From Halochromatium sp. (GTDB lineage Bacteria; Pseudomonadota; Gammaproteobacteria; Chromatiales; Chromatiaceae), in the NCBI GenBank assembly GCA_010912705.1, contig POWB01000007.1:1-64000 (forward strand): a stretch of DNA of 64,000 bases. The letters are read 5' to 3'. The notes beneath the pieces are model-generated. The model saw only the letters and a list, made by a program, of their open reading frames with translations, did no database searches and was not told the origin of the DNA. Shown here piece by piece: positions 9,267 to 18,910 of this stretch (positions are counted from its first letter, which is position 1; the number at the start of each line of letters is the position of its first letter). Both the position numbers and the translations under genes were made by a program.

Positions 9267-9752
9267 ATGAGCACTGAGACCGCAACCGCCGAGCCAGCAA
9301 TCGATCCGAATGACCCCGTGCTAGGCACCGAGTTCGCAACCGAGATGGTCCGGCAGGTACGCGCTATTGATCCCTATGGCACCTATGACGAGCTCTCGGC
9401 TGCCGAGGTGCTCGAGCCCTATGTGCTGACCAAGGAGAAGAAGCGCGAGATCCCCATCGTCGGCGACCCCGATGAGATCATCGTCGCCCGCATCCAGGCC
9501 TTCTACAACGCCATCGCGGTGCTGATCGAAAAGGAATGTGGACTGCGCGCGGTGCCTCTGCTGCATCTGACCCACGAGGGCTTTGGGCGGGTGCTGATCA
9601 CCGTCGGCAAGCTCGTGGTCATGGATCGCTCGCTGCGTGACGTGCATCGCTTCGGCTTCGCCTCTCTGTCGAAGATGAAGGACGAAGGCGACAAGCTCCT
9701 TTCGGTTGCGCTCGAGCTGATTGGCGAGCACAGCCAGGTCGCCGGACTCTAA
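9267..9752 (+). CDS. NifX-associated nitrogen fixation protein (DUF269)
   Basis: A 161-aa protein of the DUF269 family, found almost always directly after nifX in diazotrophs. Visible family features are DPNDPVLGTEF, FATEMVRQVRAIDPYGTYD, KKREIPIVGDPDE, the GRVLITVGKLVV strand with DRSLRDVHRFGF, and SLSKMKDEGDKL. Its biochemical role is not well defined; it is thought to assist cofactor synthesis. The start has a GGAGAAG ribosome site six bases upstream. It is part of the nifE-to-fdxB transcription unit. Confidence 0.92.
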   Translation: MSTETATAEPAIDPNDPVLGTEFATEMVRQVRAIDPYGTYDELSAAEVLEPYVLTKEKKREIPIVGDPDEIIVARIQAFYNAIAVLIEKECGLRAVPLLHLTHEGFGRVLITVGKLVVMDRSLRDVHRFGFASLSKMKDEGDKLLSVALELIGEHSQVAGL

Positions 9753-9768
9753 ACAGGATGCGCATCTG

Positions 9769-9984
9769 ATGAGCGAAGACGAGATCAAGGCCCTCGAGAA
9801 GGCAATGAAGAAGGCCAAGCGCATCGCCAGTGAGCGCGCGAGCGAGCTCCACGATCTGGTCGAAGACCGCCTACCAGCGGCCTTCGATGAGATACCGGCG
9901 ATGGCACAGGCCACCTACGAGGCCTGTCAGGCCTGGGCCGAGGCCAAAGCACGCTTTGAGCAGGCACAGACGGCAGATGCCTGA
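9769..9984 (+). CDS. CCE_0567-family small nif protein (DUF683)
   Basis: A 71-aa soluble, highly helical protein beginning MSEDEIKALEKAMKKAK. It matches the small DUF683/CCE_0567 family encoded between the NifX-associated gene and ferredoxin in many nif clusters. The ATG at 9769 is preferred to one at 9721, which lies inside the previous gene. It starts 17 bases after the previous stop. Two helices with heptad-like Ala/Leu spacing are evident (residues 3-30 and 38-66). Known members are small helical oligomers; a role in metal or cofactor handling has been suggested but not proved. Confidence 0.88.
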   Translation: MSEDEIKALEKAMKKAKRIASERASELHDLVEDRLPAAFDEIPAMAQATYEACQAWAEAKARFEQAQTADA

Positions 9985-10025
9985 GCATGCCAGATTCACA
10001 GTCCCCAACCTAGCGGAGCAAGCCA

Positions 10026-10334
10026 ATGAGCACCATCACCGGACTCACCCGCGGCGGCGTCCAGTGGACGCCCGCCTTCATCACCGACCTGAACCAGACT
10101 AACTGCATCGGCTGTGGCCGCTGCTTCAAGGTCTGCCCGCGTGATGTCTTCGAGCTCATTGATCGTGAAGATCTCGATCTCGACGACGATGATGATTTCG
10201 ATGACGACTTCGACGAGGCGCCGGGGATGGTGATGAACCTCAAAGACGCCCTTGACTGCATTGGCTGTGAGGCTTGCTCACGCGTCTGCCCCAAGGGTTG
10301 CCTATCCCACGAGCCGCACGCGATCGCTGCCTGA
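10026..10334 (+). CDS. fdxB: Nif-specific ferredoxin III (2[4Fe-4S])
   Basis: A 102-aa ferredoxin carrying two cluster-binding motifs: CIGCGRCFKVCP (about residue 24) and CIGCEACSRVCPKGC (about 79). Between them is a very acidic stretch (residues 48-65, nearly all Asp), an exaggerated form of the acidic loop in FdxB proteins. It is thought to supply electrons for cofactor biosynthesis rather than directly to nitrogenase. The start MSTITGLTRGG matches the family N-terminus and has an AGCGGAGCAAG ribosome region. It is the last gene of the nif block in this window. Confidence 0.93.
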   Translation: MSTITGLTRGGVQWTPAFITDLNQTNCIGCGRCFKVCPRDVFELIDREDLDLDDDDDFDDDFDEAPGMVMNLKDALDCIGCEACSRVCPKGCLSHEPHAIAA

Positions 10335-10356
10335 GCCCTGTCCGACCGATGTCGCC

Positions 10357-10566
10357 TTAGCTGGCCGACAGAGTCGGATAGTCGGTGTAGCCTTCGGCCC
10401 CGCCGCCATAGAAGGTCTCCGGATTAGGTGGCGTCAGCGGCGCACCTTCGCGCAACCGTCGCACCAGATCCGGATTGCTGATGAACGGCCGGCCGAAGGC
10501 GATCAGATCGGCCTCTTCAGCAGCTAGCGACCTCTTGGCACTCAAATCCTTAACCGAGAGGATCAA
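10357..10566 (-). pseudogene. C-terminal fragment of an alkene reductase (Old Yellow Enzyme, nemA-like)
   Basis: About 69 codons encode [20 protein letters not shown], a Gly-Ala-Pro-Leu stretch, then [19 protein letters not shown]. This is the exact C-terminal signature of NemA/OYE-type flavin oxidoreductases (usually about 360 aa). The FMN-phosphate loop GRPFI is present, but the barrel that should precede it is absent. Upstream lies only the end of the RND permease gene. The only usable start is a TTG at 10566 overlapping that stop. I read it as a remnant left by a deletion or rearrangement that brought the RND gene next to it. Confidence 0.75.
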
Positions 10567-13500
10567 TCCTCGGCCGGCTTGTTTTGACCACTGCCTTCCG
10601 CCGAGCTTGAAGAGACGTCTGCCGACGAGGATTTTGAAGCGGTCTTACGCGTTGCCGCCTTCTTGGTCACTCTGCGCTTGGCAACCCCCTTCTCGCTCAG
10701 CGCTTTCTTAGCGGCGGGCTTCTCAGCCACCGGTGTCTTGGAAGCCGTCTTCTTGGCGGCTGGTTTCTTGGCCGCTGCTTTCTTCACGGCCGCCTTAGCC
10801 GTCGTCTTTCGGGTTGTCGACGTCCTCGCGACTGCCTTCTTCGCGACAGGCTTTTTTGCCAAGGGCTTTGCGGCCTTAGGGCGAGCAGGTCCAGGCTCTT
10901 CAGTCGCCGGTTGCGGTTGGCGTTGCTGCTGATCCTGCTTGGGGCCGCGCTCCTCAATTCCCCTATCCGCGGCCCGCTCGAGCATCCGCTGTATCGATGC
11001 AACGAGCCATTGCAATAGCCTCACCAGGACGATGACCCCATTGATCAGCGCCGAAATCACTGCCACCAACACCGACCAGGCAATCATCCATAAGGGTAGC
11101 CCTCCGCCAGAGGCCTGAGCGTCACGCGCATCTGGGGTACCAGTATCGCCGCCAACCCCGCCCTCGATCTCAGCATAGCCAGCCGACAGCATCCGTTCGC
11201 CGCTCTCGGTCTCGATCAGATAGAACCGCCGCGTCAGCGAGATACAGCCAAGAGGGATCACGATCACCGCCATCAGGGTCGCAACCCCGGCCCCAAACAG
11301 CAGGCTCACGGCCATGCCTTGGAAGATCGGATCATCGATAATCGCCCAAGCGCCCGCCATCAGCGTCAGCGAGGTTATCAGGATCGGCCGCATCCGAATC
11401 TCGGCACCATCCACCGCTGCATCATGCACCGGCTTGCCGCGTGCGACCTCGATCTTGACGAATTCGACGATCAGGATCGACTGGCGCACGATGATGCCGC
11501 CAAGTGCGATCATTCCGATCATCGAGGTCGCGGTAAACTCAGCGCCCATGATGAGATGGCCGGGGATGATGCCGATTAAGGTCAGCGGGATCGGCGACAT
11601 GATCAGCCCAGCGATCGCAAAGTCCCGGAACTCCCAGACGATCAGGCCATAGATCAGCAGCAGCGCCGCCATAAAGGCGATGCCCATATCGCGGAAGGTC
11701 TCATAGGTGACTGTCCACTCGCCGCTCCACTCGAAGTCGGCGACGGCATCACCCTTCGGCGGGCCGATCAGTCCATCCGGCATCCCGCTCATCGCCTCAC
11801 CCGGCCCGGGTGGATCATAACCCTCGAGCAGATCCTCGACCGCAAACATGCCATAGATCGGTGCCCCCAGTCGGCCCTCCATCTCGCCGACGACATACTC
11901 CATCGGCCGCAGATCCTTATGGTAGATGGTCTGATCTTCTGATTGACGCACGAAGCGCCCAAGCTCGGCCAGCGGCACCATGCTGCCATCTGGCCCTCCG
12001 ATCGGCAGACTGCCCAGCGCAGTGATCTCGGAGCGATAGGAGAGCGGCACCTGAATGACGATAAAGGTCGGCTCCTGCACCGTACCGCGCTTGACATCGC
12101 CTACCTTGGTCGCACCCAGGGCCATCGCCAGATTGCGGTTGATGGTATCAACCGAGATCCCGCGCCGCACCGCCTTCTCGGTATCAACCTCAAAGCGCCA
12201 AGAGTCATAGGGCTGGATCAGGTAGTTATCGACATCGACCACGCCCTCGGCCTGCTCAAATATGGCCGTCAGATCATGCGCGACCTGACGGCGAACCTCG
12301 CTGGTTGGGCCATAGATCTCGGCGACCAGGGTCTGCAGCACCGGCGGCCCCGGCGGCATCTCGACGACGGCGATACGGGCACCAAGACGCTGCGCCATTG
12401 GTTGGAGCAGCGTCCGTGCGGCAACGGCGATCTCATGACTGCCACGCTGACGCTCTTGCTTATCCTTGAGCAGCACCAGCAGATCGCCCTCCCAAGCCTG
12501 CTCACGTAGATAGTAGTGCCGCACCATGCCATTAAAATTGAATGGCTGTGCGGTACCAGCATAGGTCTGGATCGCCACCACTTCGGGCAGCTCCTTGAGC
12601 TTCTCGGCGAGCTGCCGCACCACGTTCGCGGTCTCCGGTAGCGCCGTGCCCTCCGGCATATTGACGACGACGCTAAACTCCGGCTTGTTGTCGAACGGCA
12701 GCATCTTTACCGGCACGACCTTGAAGTAGAACAGCGTGCAGACCAATGCCGTGATGGCGATGGTGCCGATCAGGAAGACCTTGCCCAGGGTCCGGCTCTC
12801 GATCAACGGCATCACCAACGGCCGATAGAAGCGGCTGACGATCTCGCGCGTGCGCTGCTCGCGGCGCTCGGCGCGCTCCAGGGCCTTCAGCCGCGGGCGT
12901 ACGCGCAGCGCAAACCAAGGGGTGAAGACAAAGGCCGCGATCAACGAGAAGAACATCGCCGAGGAGCCAAGCACTGGGATCGGACGCATATAGGGCCCCA
13001 TCAGGCCACTGACCCAGCCCATCGGCAAGAGCGCAGCGATGATGGTGAAGGTGGCGAGGATGGTCGGGTTGCCGACCTCATCGACCGCGGCAACGGCTTC
13101 GGCAATACTGGTCTTGCCCTGCTCCAGCCAGTGCCGAAAGATGTTCTCGACCACCACGGTGGCATCATCGACCAGGATACCGATGGCGAAGATCAACGCA
13201 AACAGACTCACCCGGTCGATGCTGTAGTCGACCATCCAGGCCCACCAGATGGTCAGCAGGATGACGACCGGAATCACTGAGATGACGACGATCGCGGCGC
13301 GCAGCCCCAGCCCGATCAGGCAGAGGATTGAGACGATCACCGCCGCCTCGAACATCGCCTGCAGCAGCTCATTGACCTTATCGTTGGCACTCTGGCCGTA
13401 ATTGCGCGTGACCTCAACCTGCACATTGGTCGGGATCATGCGCTGCTCCAAGCTGGCCAGCTTCTCGAGCAGGGCCTCGGCAACGGTGACGCCATTTGAG

Positions 13501-14504
13501 CCTTCCTTCTTGGCAATCGCCAGGGTAACGGCCTGCGCACCATTGGCCGGATGCTCTCCCGCATAGGCAGGACCGGTCAGATGGGTCACGACCTGATCGG
13601 TCTCCTGCGGCAGCGGCAGCACGCGCGCGACATCGCGGATATAGATCGGCTGACCGCCCTGACTACCAACCACCAGGCGGGCAATATCATCGGCGTTCTG
13701 CAGGAAGGCGCCGGAATAGACCTTGTACGCGGTGCCACCGCCTTCGGTGCCGCCGGTCTGGGTTTCGGCATTGGCGCTACGGATGGTCTGCGCGATACGA
13801 TCGAGCGTGATGCCATAACCGGCTAGACGCTCCATCATCACCTCAACCCGGATCTGCTCCTCTCGCCCGCCAACCACGAAGCCCTTGCCGGTATCCGGCA
13901 CGGAGCCAAGCTCCTGCAAGATATCCAAGGCCAAGGTGCGCAGCTGGCTGTCCTCAACCTCATCAGACCAGAGCGTCAGCGTAACGATGGGCACGTCATC
14001 GATGCTCACCGGCTTCACCAGCGGTGACTTCACATCAGGCGGCATGCGATCCATGTTTGCCTGCAGCTTGTCGTGGATCTTGACCACCGACTCGCCCATG
14101 TCCTCGCCGACCTTAAAGCGCACAGTGACGACGGCACCACCGCGCTGCGTGGCGGAGTAGACATGGCGTACCCCGGTCAGCTCCATCATTAATTGCTCGA
14201 GCGGTTCGGTCACCATGCTCTCGACTTGAACCGCGGAGGCTCCCGGGTACTGCATGAAGACATCGATCATCGGCACCGAGATCTTCGGATCTTCCTGCCG
14301 CGGCGTGAACAGCAGCCCGAGCAGACCAATGCAGAGCGCCCCAATCAAGAGCATCGGGGTCACTGGGGTATTGATAAAGGTGCGCGCGATGCGCCCAGAC
14401 AGACCGAGCGAGGCCTGGGCGTCTGCCGTAGGCCCCTGCCCCAGCGGGCTATTCGGGCTATTGCTTGCGGGCTGCGACGGGCCGGTGTGGGTCGATTCAG
14501 TCAT
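10563..14504 (-). CDS. RND efflux permease with a C-terminal histone-H1-like Lys/Ala tail
   Basis: An inner-membrane proton-driven resistance-nodulation-division transporter of the AcrB/HAE type, 1313 aa. N-terminal [14 protein letters not shown] opens TM1. The porter domain follows, with [20 protein letters not shown] and [13 protein letters not shown]4 carries the paired acidic residues [16 protein letters not shown] needed for proton relay, and a second TM block is at about 950-1080. Normal family length ends near residue 1090. Then come a Gly-rich linker, an extra hydrophobic stretch (about 1135-1172), and a strongly basic tail (about 1210-1295) of AAKK/PAAKK repeats like histone H1. No membrane-fusion partner gene adjoins it. 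Substrate unknown. Confidence 0.9.
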   Translation of the reverse strand: MTESTHTGPSQPASNSPNSPLGQGPTADAQASLGLSGRIARTFINTPVTPMLLIGALCIGLLGLLFTPRQEDPKISVPMIDVFMQYPGASAVQVESMVTEPLEQLMMELTGVRHVYSATQRGGAVVTVRFKVGEDMGESVVKIHDKLQANMDRMPPDVKSPLVKPVSIDDVPIVTLTLWSDEVEDSQLRTLALDILQELGSVPDTGKGFVVGGREEQIRVEVMMERLAGYGITLDRIAQTIRSANAETQTGGTEGGGTAYKVYSGAFLQNADDIARLVVGSQGGQPIYIRDVARVLPLPQETDQVVTHLTGPAYAGEHPANGAQAVTLAIAKKEGSNGVTVAEALLEKLASLEQRMIPTNVQVEVTRNYGQSANDKVNELLQAMFEAAVIVSILCLIGLGLRAAIVVISVIPVVILLTIWWAWMVDYSIDRVSLFALIFAIGILVDDATVVVENIFRHWLEQGKTSIAEAVAAVDEVGNPTILATFTIIAALLPMGWVSGLMGPYMRPIPVLGSSAMFFSLIAAFVFTPWFALRVRPRLKALERAERREQRTREIVSRFYRPLVMPLIESRTLGKVFLIGTIAITALVCTLFYFKVVPVKMLPFDNKPEFSVVVNMPEGTALPETANVVRQLAEKLKELPEVVAIQTYAGTAQPFNFNGMVRHYYLREQAWEGDLLVLLKDKQERQRGSHEIAVAARTLLQPMAQRLGARIAVVEMPPGPPVLQTLVAEIYGPTSEVRRQVAHDLTAIFEQAEGVVDVDNYLIQPYDSWRFEVDTEKAVRRGISVDTINRNLAMALGATKVGDVKRGTVQEPTFIVIQVPLSYRSEITALGSLPIGGPDGSMVPLAELGRFVRQSEDQTIYHKDLRPMEYVVGEMEGRLGAPIYGMFAVEDLLEGYDPPGPGEAMSGMPDGLIGPPKGDAVADFEWSGEWTVTYETFRDMGIAFMAALLLIYGLIVWEFRDFAIAGLIMSPIPLTLIGIIPGHLIMGAEFTATSMIGMIALGGIIVRQSILIVEFVKIEVARGKPVHDAAVDGAEIRMRPILITSLTLMAGAWAIIDDPIFQGMAVSLLFGAGVATLMAVIVIPLGCISLTRRFYLIETESGERMLSAGYAEIEGGVGGDTGTPDARDAQASGGGLPLWMIAWSVLVAVISALINGVIVLVRLLQWLVASIQRMLERAADRGIEERGPKQDQQQRQPQPATEEPGPARPKAAKPLAKKPVAKKAVARTSTTRKTTAKAAVKKAAAKKPAAKKTASKTPVAEKPAAKKALSEKGVAKRRVTKKAATRKTASKSSSADVSSSSAEGSGQNKPAED

Positions 14505-14853
14505 GCGGTGCGCTCGCTATCACGAAGCCGGGCACTGCATAAGCCCGATCAGTAGCTTTCACCTGTCAATACAGGGGATATAACTATAACCGACCACGCC
14601 AGTACGACAAGCAGAAACTGTGATCCAATCGACTTGTTAGGTATTTAAGTATTTAGTAATATTTAAGCATCTTTAACGACCGCCTAGCACCGAGGATGGA
14701 TAGATCGATGACCATCGACACCCTGACAATCGCCGGTTTTATGAGTGCTGCGAGCTTCATGCTGATGCCAATGCTCATGAAACGAGAATTCATTCGCGTT
14801 GAGACCCTGGCGGCTAACAGGGTAGACCATCAGCCCAGTTTGCTGAGGTCGAG
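14505..14853. other. Intergenic region with an AT-rich segment
   Basis: Between the RND gene start and the antiporter gene end. The part at 14570-14690 is clearly AT-richer than its surroundings and probably holds the RND promoter. A plus-strand frame at 14696-14899 (67 codons) has a hydrophobic start but overlaps the antiporter 3' end, and I do not recognise it. No other feature seen. Confidence 0.4.
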
Positions 14854-16443
14854 TCAAGGTAGGTCAGCGACGGATTTCTGCCCAGAGCAGACATGCTGAG
14901 CAAAACCAGCCCCAGCCTCGGCATAGAGATTAAAGACCAGCTGCACCCCAGCGGCCCGCAGCACTTGCTCGTCATCCGGATATTTGGCAATGGCGCCAAT
15001 GGTGCCGGTAAAGCCCTCCTTGACCAGGTGCTCTGCCGCGAACAGGTTCTCTGAGACCCGCGGCATGGCCAAGAGCACCAGGCGCATGTGGCCATCATCG
15101 AGATGCAGCCGATGCCAGAAATCGGCGTCGGTGGCACTGCCCTGAACCACATAACGCCCTTGCCGCTGATGGCGCTGAATGGTGTCCGGGTCAGCATCGA
15201 CGCCGACCGGACGCAGACCACGCTCATGGGCTAGCTCATCGTAGGCACCACAGCCGATCCGTCCCATGCCCACCACCATGGCATTGGCATCACCAGGGTC
15301 GATCTCAGCTTCTTCGGGTAAGCGCTTGGTCCGCTCACGTCGCCGCAGCCAATCGCTCATGGCCTCGTGCCAGCTGTGCGAGCGGCTCGTCGCCGGCGCA
15401 GCCGCAATAAAGGAGAAGGCCAGGGCCAGCGCAACCACCGCCAGCCATTGCGGCGCAAGCCAGCCATTCTCAACCCCAACTGCCGCCACGATGAGCCCAA
15501 ACTCGCTGTAGTTGGCAAGCGTGAGACCGCCGAGAAAGGCGGTGCGTCCGCGCAGTCCAAACCAGAGCATCAAACGTTGGAATAGATACCACTTATAGGG
15601 CAGCACTAGCACCAGACCCAGCGCAAACAGGATCATCGCCGGACTCGGTGCCCCTTGGAGCCCAATGCTGAGGAAAAATCCAACGAGTAACAGGTCTTTG
15701 AGATCCAACAGCGATTTGGCCAGCTCACTCGCCTTGGGATGAGTGGCGACCATCACACCGATCAGAATCGCACCCAGATCACCCTTCATGTGAACCAGCT
15801 CGAACAGCTCCGAGGTGCCAATCGCCAGCGTTAGCCCAAATAGCAACAGCAGCTCGCCATGCCCCGCCCGGCTCAGCAGCCAGAGCAAGAGCCGTCGCGC
15901 CGGGATCAGCAACAACAGCAGCAAGGCCCAGAGGGTTGGGATCTTGCCCGCCGAGAAGGCCAGGAACAGCACCGCCGCCAGATCCTGAATGATCAGGATG
16001 CCGATCGCAACCGTCCCGTAGAGCGAGCCCATCTCACCCTTCTCTTCCAGCACTTTGACCGCAAAGACAGTGCTCGAAAAGCTCAACGCGAAAGCGACCA
16101 AGGCGGCCGTTCCAAGATCTGCTCCGGCAAGCAGTGGTAGCCCGAGCCCCGCCAGCGCAAGCAGCAACGGCACTAGCAACGCCATGACCGCAACCATGTG
16201 TAGGGCTGCAGTGCCCCAGACATGGGGCTGCGCCAGACTCTTTAGCTTCAGCTTCAGGCCAATGGTAAACAGCAGCAGCGTGATGCCGATATTGGACAGC
16301 TCCGCGATCAGCGCATCCTCGCGCGCACCAAAGGCGTGCAGCATGAATCCGCCGACTAAATAGCCCACCAACGGCGGCAGGCCGATCTGACGAGCGCCCA
16401 GACCGAGGGCGAAGGCTAGCGCGATCCAAACGATGTCGAACAT
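14854..16443 (-). CDS. CPA2 monovalent cation:proton antiporter with TrkA-N domain
   Basis: An inner-membrane antiporter of the KefB/YbaL type (529 aa). Residues 1-370 form the Na/H-exchanger domain, with about 12 membrane segments. The first includes GLPPLVGYLVGGFML, and the conserved ALSFSSTVFAVKVL and ILIIQDLAAV segments are clear. Residues about 400-505 form a TrkA-N (RCK) NAD-binding domain: AMVVGMGRIGCGAYDEL, GVDADPDTI, VVQGSATDADF. Such proteins couple K+ or Na+ efflux to proton uptake and are gated by nucleotide binding. ATG 16443 is chosen for its AGGAG site ten bases upstream; an in-frame ATG at 16500 is less likely. Monocistronic. Confidence 0.9.
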   Translation of the reverse strand: MFDIVWIALAFALGLGARQIGLPPLVGYLVGGFMLHAFGAREDALIAELSNIGITLLLFTIGLKLKLKSLAQPHVWGTAALHMVAVMALLVPLLLALAGLGLPLLAGADLGTAALVAFALSFSSTVFAVKVLEEKGEMGSLYGTVAIGILIIQDLAAVLFLAFSAGKIPTLWALLLLLLIPARRLLLWLLSRAGHGELLLLFGLTLAIGTSELFELVHMKGDLGAILIGVMVATHPKASELAKSLLDLKDLLLVGFFLSIGLQGAPSPAMILFALGLVLVLPYKWYLFQRLMLWFGLRGRTAFLGGLTLANYSEFGLIVAAVGVENGWLAPQWLAVVALALAFSFIAAAPATSRSHSWHEAMSDWLRRRERTKRLPEEAEIDPGDANAMVVGMGRIGCGAYDELAHERGLRPVGVDADPDTIQRHQRQGRYVVQGSATDADFWHRLHLDDGHMRLVLLAMPRVSENLFAAEHLVKEGFTGTIGAIAKYPDDEQVLRAAGVQLVFNLYAEAGAGFAQHVCSGQKSVADLP

Positions 16444-16677
16444 CCTGGGCGTTCTCCTGAAAACCGGCAGATCCGGACGATAAGCTGAAGCGGTATGCAC
16501 CTGCGCATAGTACGAGGTGAATTGATCTAACGCACACTAAAGCACAGCGCGTGCCGTCGGAATCGAGCAGCAGTCCTAAATGACCGCTTGGTTACGCTAT
16601 ACTCGCGGCGCTAATCTTCGGTCGCCACCGCTGCGCCGACTCCTGCCAACCACTGATAGCGCGAGAAGGGTTCCTGC

Positions 16678-18726
16678 ATGTCTGACTATAATGCCGAGGA
16701 CGTCCGCAACATCGCCCTCGTCGGCCACGCCGGTTCCGGCAAGACCAGGCTGGTCGAGGCTCTGCTAGCAAGCGCCGGCGCCATCGCCGAGCCCGGCAGC
16801 ATCGCCAAGGGCACGACGGTCTGCGATTACGACGACATGGAGAAGGAGCTACAGCATTCGCTCGACGTCGGCATCACTGGCTTCAGCGCCCACGGCAAGC
16901 ATATCAATCTGCTTGATACGCCCGGCTATCCGGATTTCCTTGGTCGCACCCTCTCGGTGCTCAACGCCGTCGAGACCGCCGCGATCGTCGTCAACGCCGA
17001 GAACGGGATCGAGCCACTCACACAGCGCGCCTGGAAGGCGGCCGACAACCGCAATCTGTGCCGCATTATCATCGTCAACCGGATCGACGGCACTGGTATC
17101 GATCTCGCCGATCTGACCGCACAGCTGCGCGACACCTTTGGCGCCGAATGCCTACCGATCAACTTGCCGGCCGAAGGTGGTAAGCGCGTCATCGACTGCT
17201 TCTTCAATCCCGCCGGCGACAGCACAGACTTCTCCTCCGTCGAAGAGGCCCACGGCCAGATCATTGATCAGGTGGTTGAGGTCGACGAAGAATTGATGGA
17301 GGTCTACCTAGAGCAAGGCTCGGAGCTGAAGCCAGAGCAGCTGCACGATCCCTTCGAGGAGGCACTGCGCGAAGGCCATCTGGTCCCGATCTGCTTCTGC
17401 TCCGCTGAGACCGGCGCCGGCATCTCCGAGCTGATGGAGATCTTAGTCCGACTGATGCCGAATCCGTCCGAGGGCAATGCGCCACCCTTTATGCGTGGCG
17501 AAGGCGCAGAGATGAAGCCGGTCTTGGTCGACCCAGACCCGAGCAAACATGCGATTGCCCACGTCTTCAAGGTGATCAACGACCCGTTCCGCGGCAAGAT
17601 TGGCATCTTCCGTGTGCATCAGGGCCGCATCCTGCCGAATAGCCAGCTCTTTATCGGCGACGCACGCAAGCCGTTCAAGGTTACCCATCTCTATCGGGTG
17701 CATGGCAGCGAGCTGATCGAAGCCGACGAGGGCGTGCCAGGCGACATCCTCGCCGTCTCGCGGGTCGACGACATCCATTTCGACGCCGTGCTGCACGATT
17801 CGCACGACGAAGATCATTTCCATCTGCGCAGCATCGAATGCCCGGTGCCACTGTTCGGTCTCGCCATCAATGTCGCCAAGCGCGGCGACGAGCAGAAGCT
17901 CAACGACGCCCTGCATAAGCTCGAATCTGAAGACCCCTGCTTCCATATTGAGCACAACGCTGCCGCTAACGAGACCGTGATGCGTGGGCTCGGCGAGGTG
18001 CACCTGAAGGTGCTGCTGCGAAGGCTCTCGGAGCAGTTCCATGTCGAGGTCGAGACCAAGCCACCGAGCATCCCCTACCGCGAGACCATCACCGCCAAGG
18101 CTGAGGGCCATCACCGGCACAAGAAGCAGACCGGCGGCGCTGGTCAATTTGGCGAGGTCTACCTGCGCATCGAGCCACGCGAGCAAGGCAGCGGCTTCGA
18201 GTTCGCCGACGAGACCGTGGGCGGCTGCATCCCGAATCAGTTCATCCCGTCGATCGAAAAGGGCGTGCGCCAGGTGCTCGAGGAAGGCGCCATTGCTGGC
18301 TACCCAATGGATGATGTCCGTGTCGCGGTCTACGACGGCAAATCACATCCGGTCGATTCCAAGGATATCGCCTTCGCTACCGCTGGCAAGAAGGCCTTTA
18401 TCGAGGCCGTGCTCAAGGCCAAGCCGGCGATCCTGGAGCCGATCGTCAAGATCCGCATCACCGCCCCCGACAGCAATATGGGTGACCTCGCCGGCGATCT
18501 GTCCGGGCGCCGTGGTCGCATCAATGGCAGTGAGTCGAAGAGTCTCGGGCGCATCGTCATCGAGGGTGAAGCGCCGCTGGCCGAGCTCGAAGGCTATGAA
18601 TCGCGGCTGAAATCGATCACCGGCGGCGAAGGCTCCTACAGCATCGAGCTCAGCCACTACGCACCGGTGCCTGGCAACATCCAGAAGCAGCTCGCCGATG
18701 CCTATCAGCGCACTAGCGACGACTAG
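16678..18726 (+). CDS. Elongation factor G-like translational GTPase
   Basis: A 682-aa EF-G-like GTPase. G-domain motifs are GHAGSGKT (G1, about residue 16), LLDTPGYPDF (G3, about 77) and IIVNRID (G4). The usual Lys of the NKxD motif is Arg in G4. Domain II, domain IV (KKQTGGAGQFGEVYLRI) and domain V (ITAPDSNMGDLAGDLSGRRGR) are complete. Canonical fusA sits in the str operon with rpsL, rpsG and tuf; this gene stands alone, so it is probably the second EF-G-like paralogue (FusA2 type). Its role in translocation, recycling or stress is open. A strong hairpin follows at 18763. Confidence 0.85.
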   Translation: MSDYNAEDVRNIALVGHAGSGKTRLVEALLASAGAIAEPGSIAKGTTVCDYDDMEKELQHSLDVGITGFSAHGKHINLLDTPGYPDFLGRTLSVLNAVETAAIVVNAENGIEPLTQRAWKAADNRNLCRIIIVNRIDGTGIDLADLTAQLRDTFGAECLPINLPAEGGKRVIDCFFNPAGDSTDFSSVEEAHGQIIDQVVEVDEELMEVYLEQGSELKPEQLHDPFEEALREGHLVPICFCSAETGAGISELMEILVRLMPNPSEGNAPPFMRGEGAEMKPVLVDPDPSKHAIAHVFKVINDPFRGKIGIFRVHQGRILPNSQLFIGDARKPFKVTHLYRVHGSELIEADEGVPGDILAVSRVDDIHFDAVLHDSHDEDHFHLRSIECPVPLFGLAINVAKRGDEQKLNDALHKLESEDPCFHIEHNAAANETVMRGLGEVHLKVLLRRLSEQFHVEVETKPPSIPYRETITAKAEGHHRHKKQTGGAGQFGEVYLRIEPREQGSGFEFADETVGGCIPNQFIPSIEKGVRQVLEEGAIAGYPMDDVRVAVYDGKSHPVDSKDIAFATAGKKAFIEAVLKAKPAILEPIVKIRITAPDSNMGDLAGDLSGRRGRINGSESKSLGRIVIEGEAPLAELEGYESRLKSITGGEGSYSIELSHYAPVPGNIQKQLADAYQRTSDD

Positions 18727-18762
18727 AGAAAGATAAACCGAGCGCATAAAGCATAACTCTGA

Positions 18763-18788
18763 CCACCGGCGGCCAGGCCCGCCGGTGG
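18763..18788. terminator. Hairpin after the EF-G-like gene
   Basis: A perfect 10-bp stem (CCACCGGCGG / CCGCCGGTGG) with a 6-base loop lies 37 bp after the EF-G-like stop. No T-tract follows, so it may act with Rho or simply stabilise the mRNA end. Confidence 0.5.
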
Positions 18789-18910
18789 CTGGTGCGTTCG
18801 CAGCTGCTCGCATTGGATACGCCCTTCGAGGTCGGGGGCGACCGACCAAAAGCAAGCGCCACGGCATCGATAGGTTAAGTACAAGACCAGGCTTTGTCGG
18901 CAATCATGGA

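Noticed and set aside
14696-14899. 67-codon plus-strand frame with hydrophobic start after the AT-rich region
   Set aside because: It overlaps the antiporter 3' end, has no recognisable similarity and its codon pattern is not like the neighbours.
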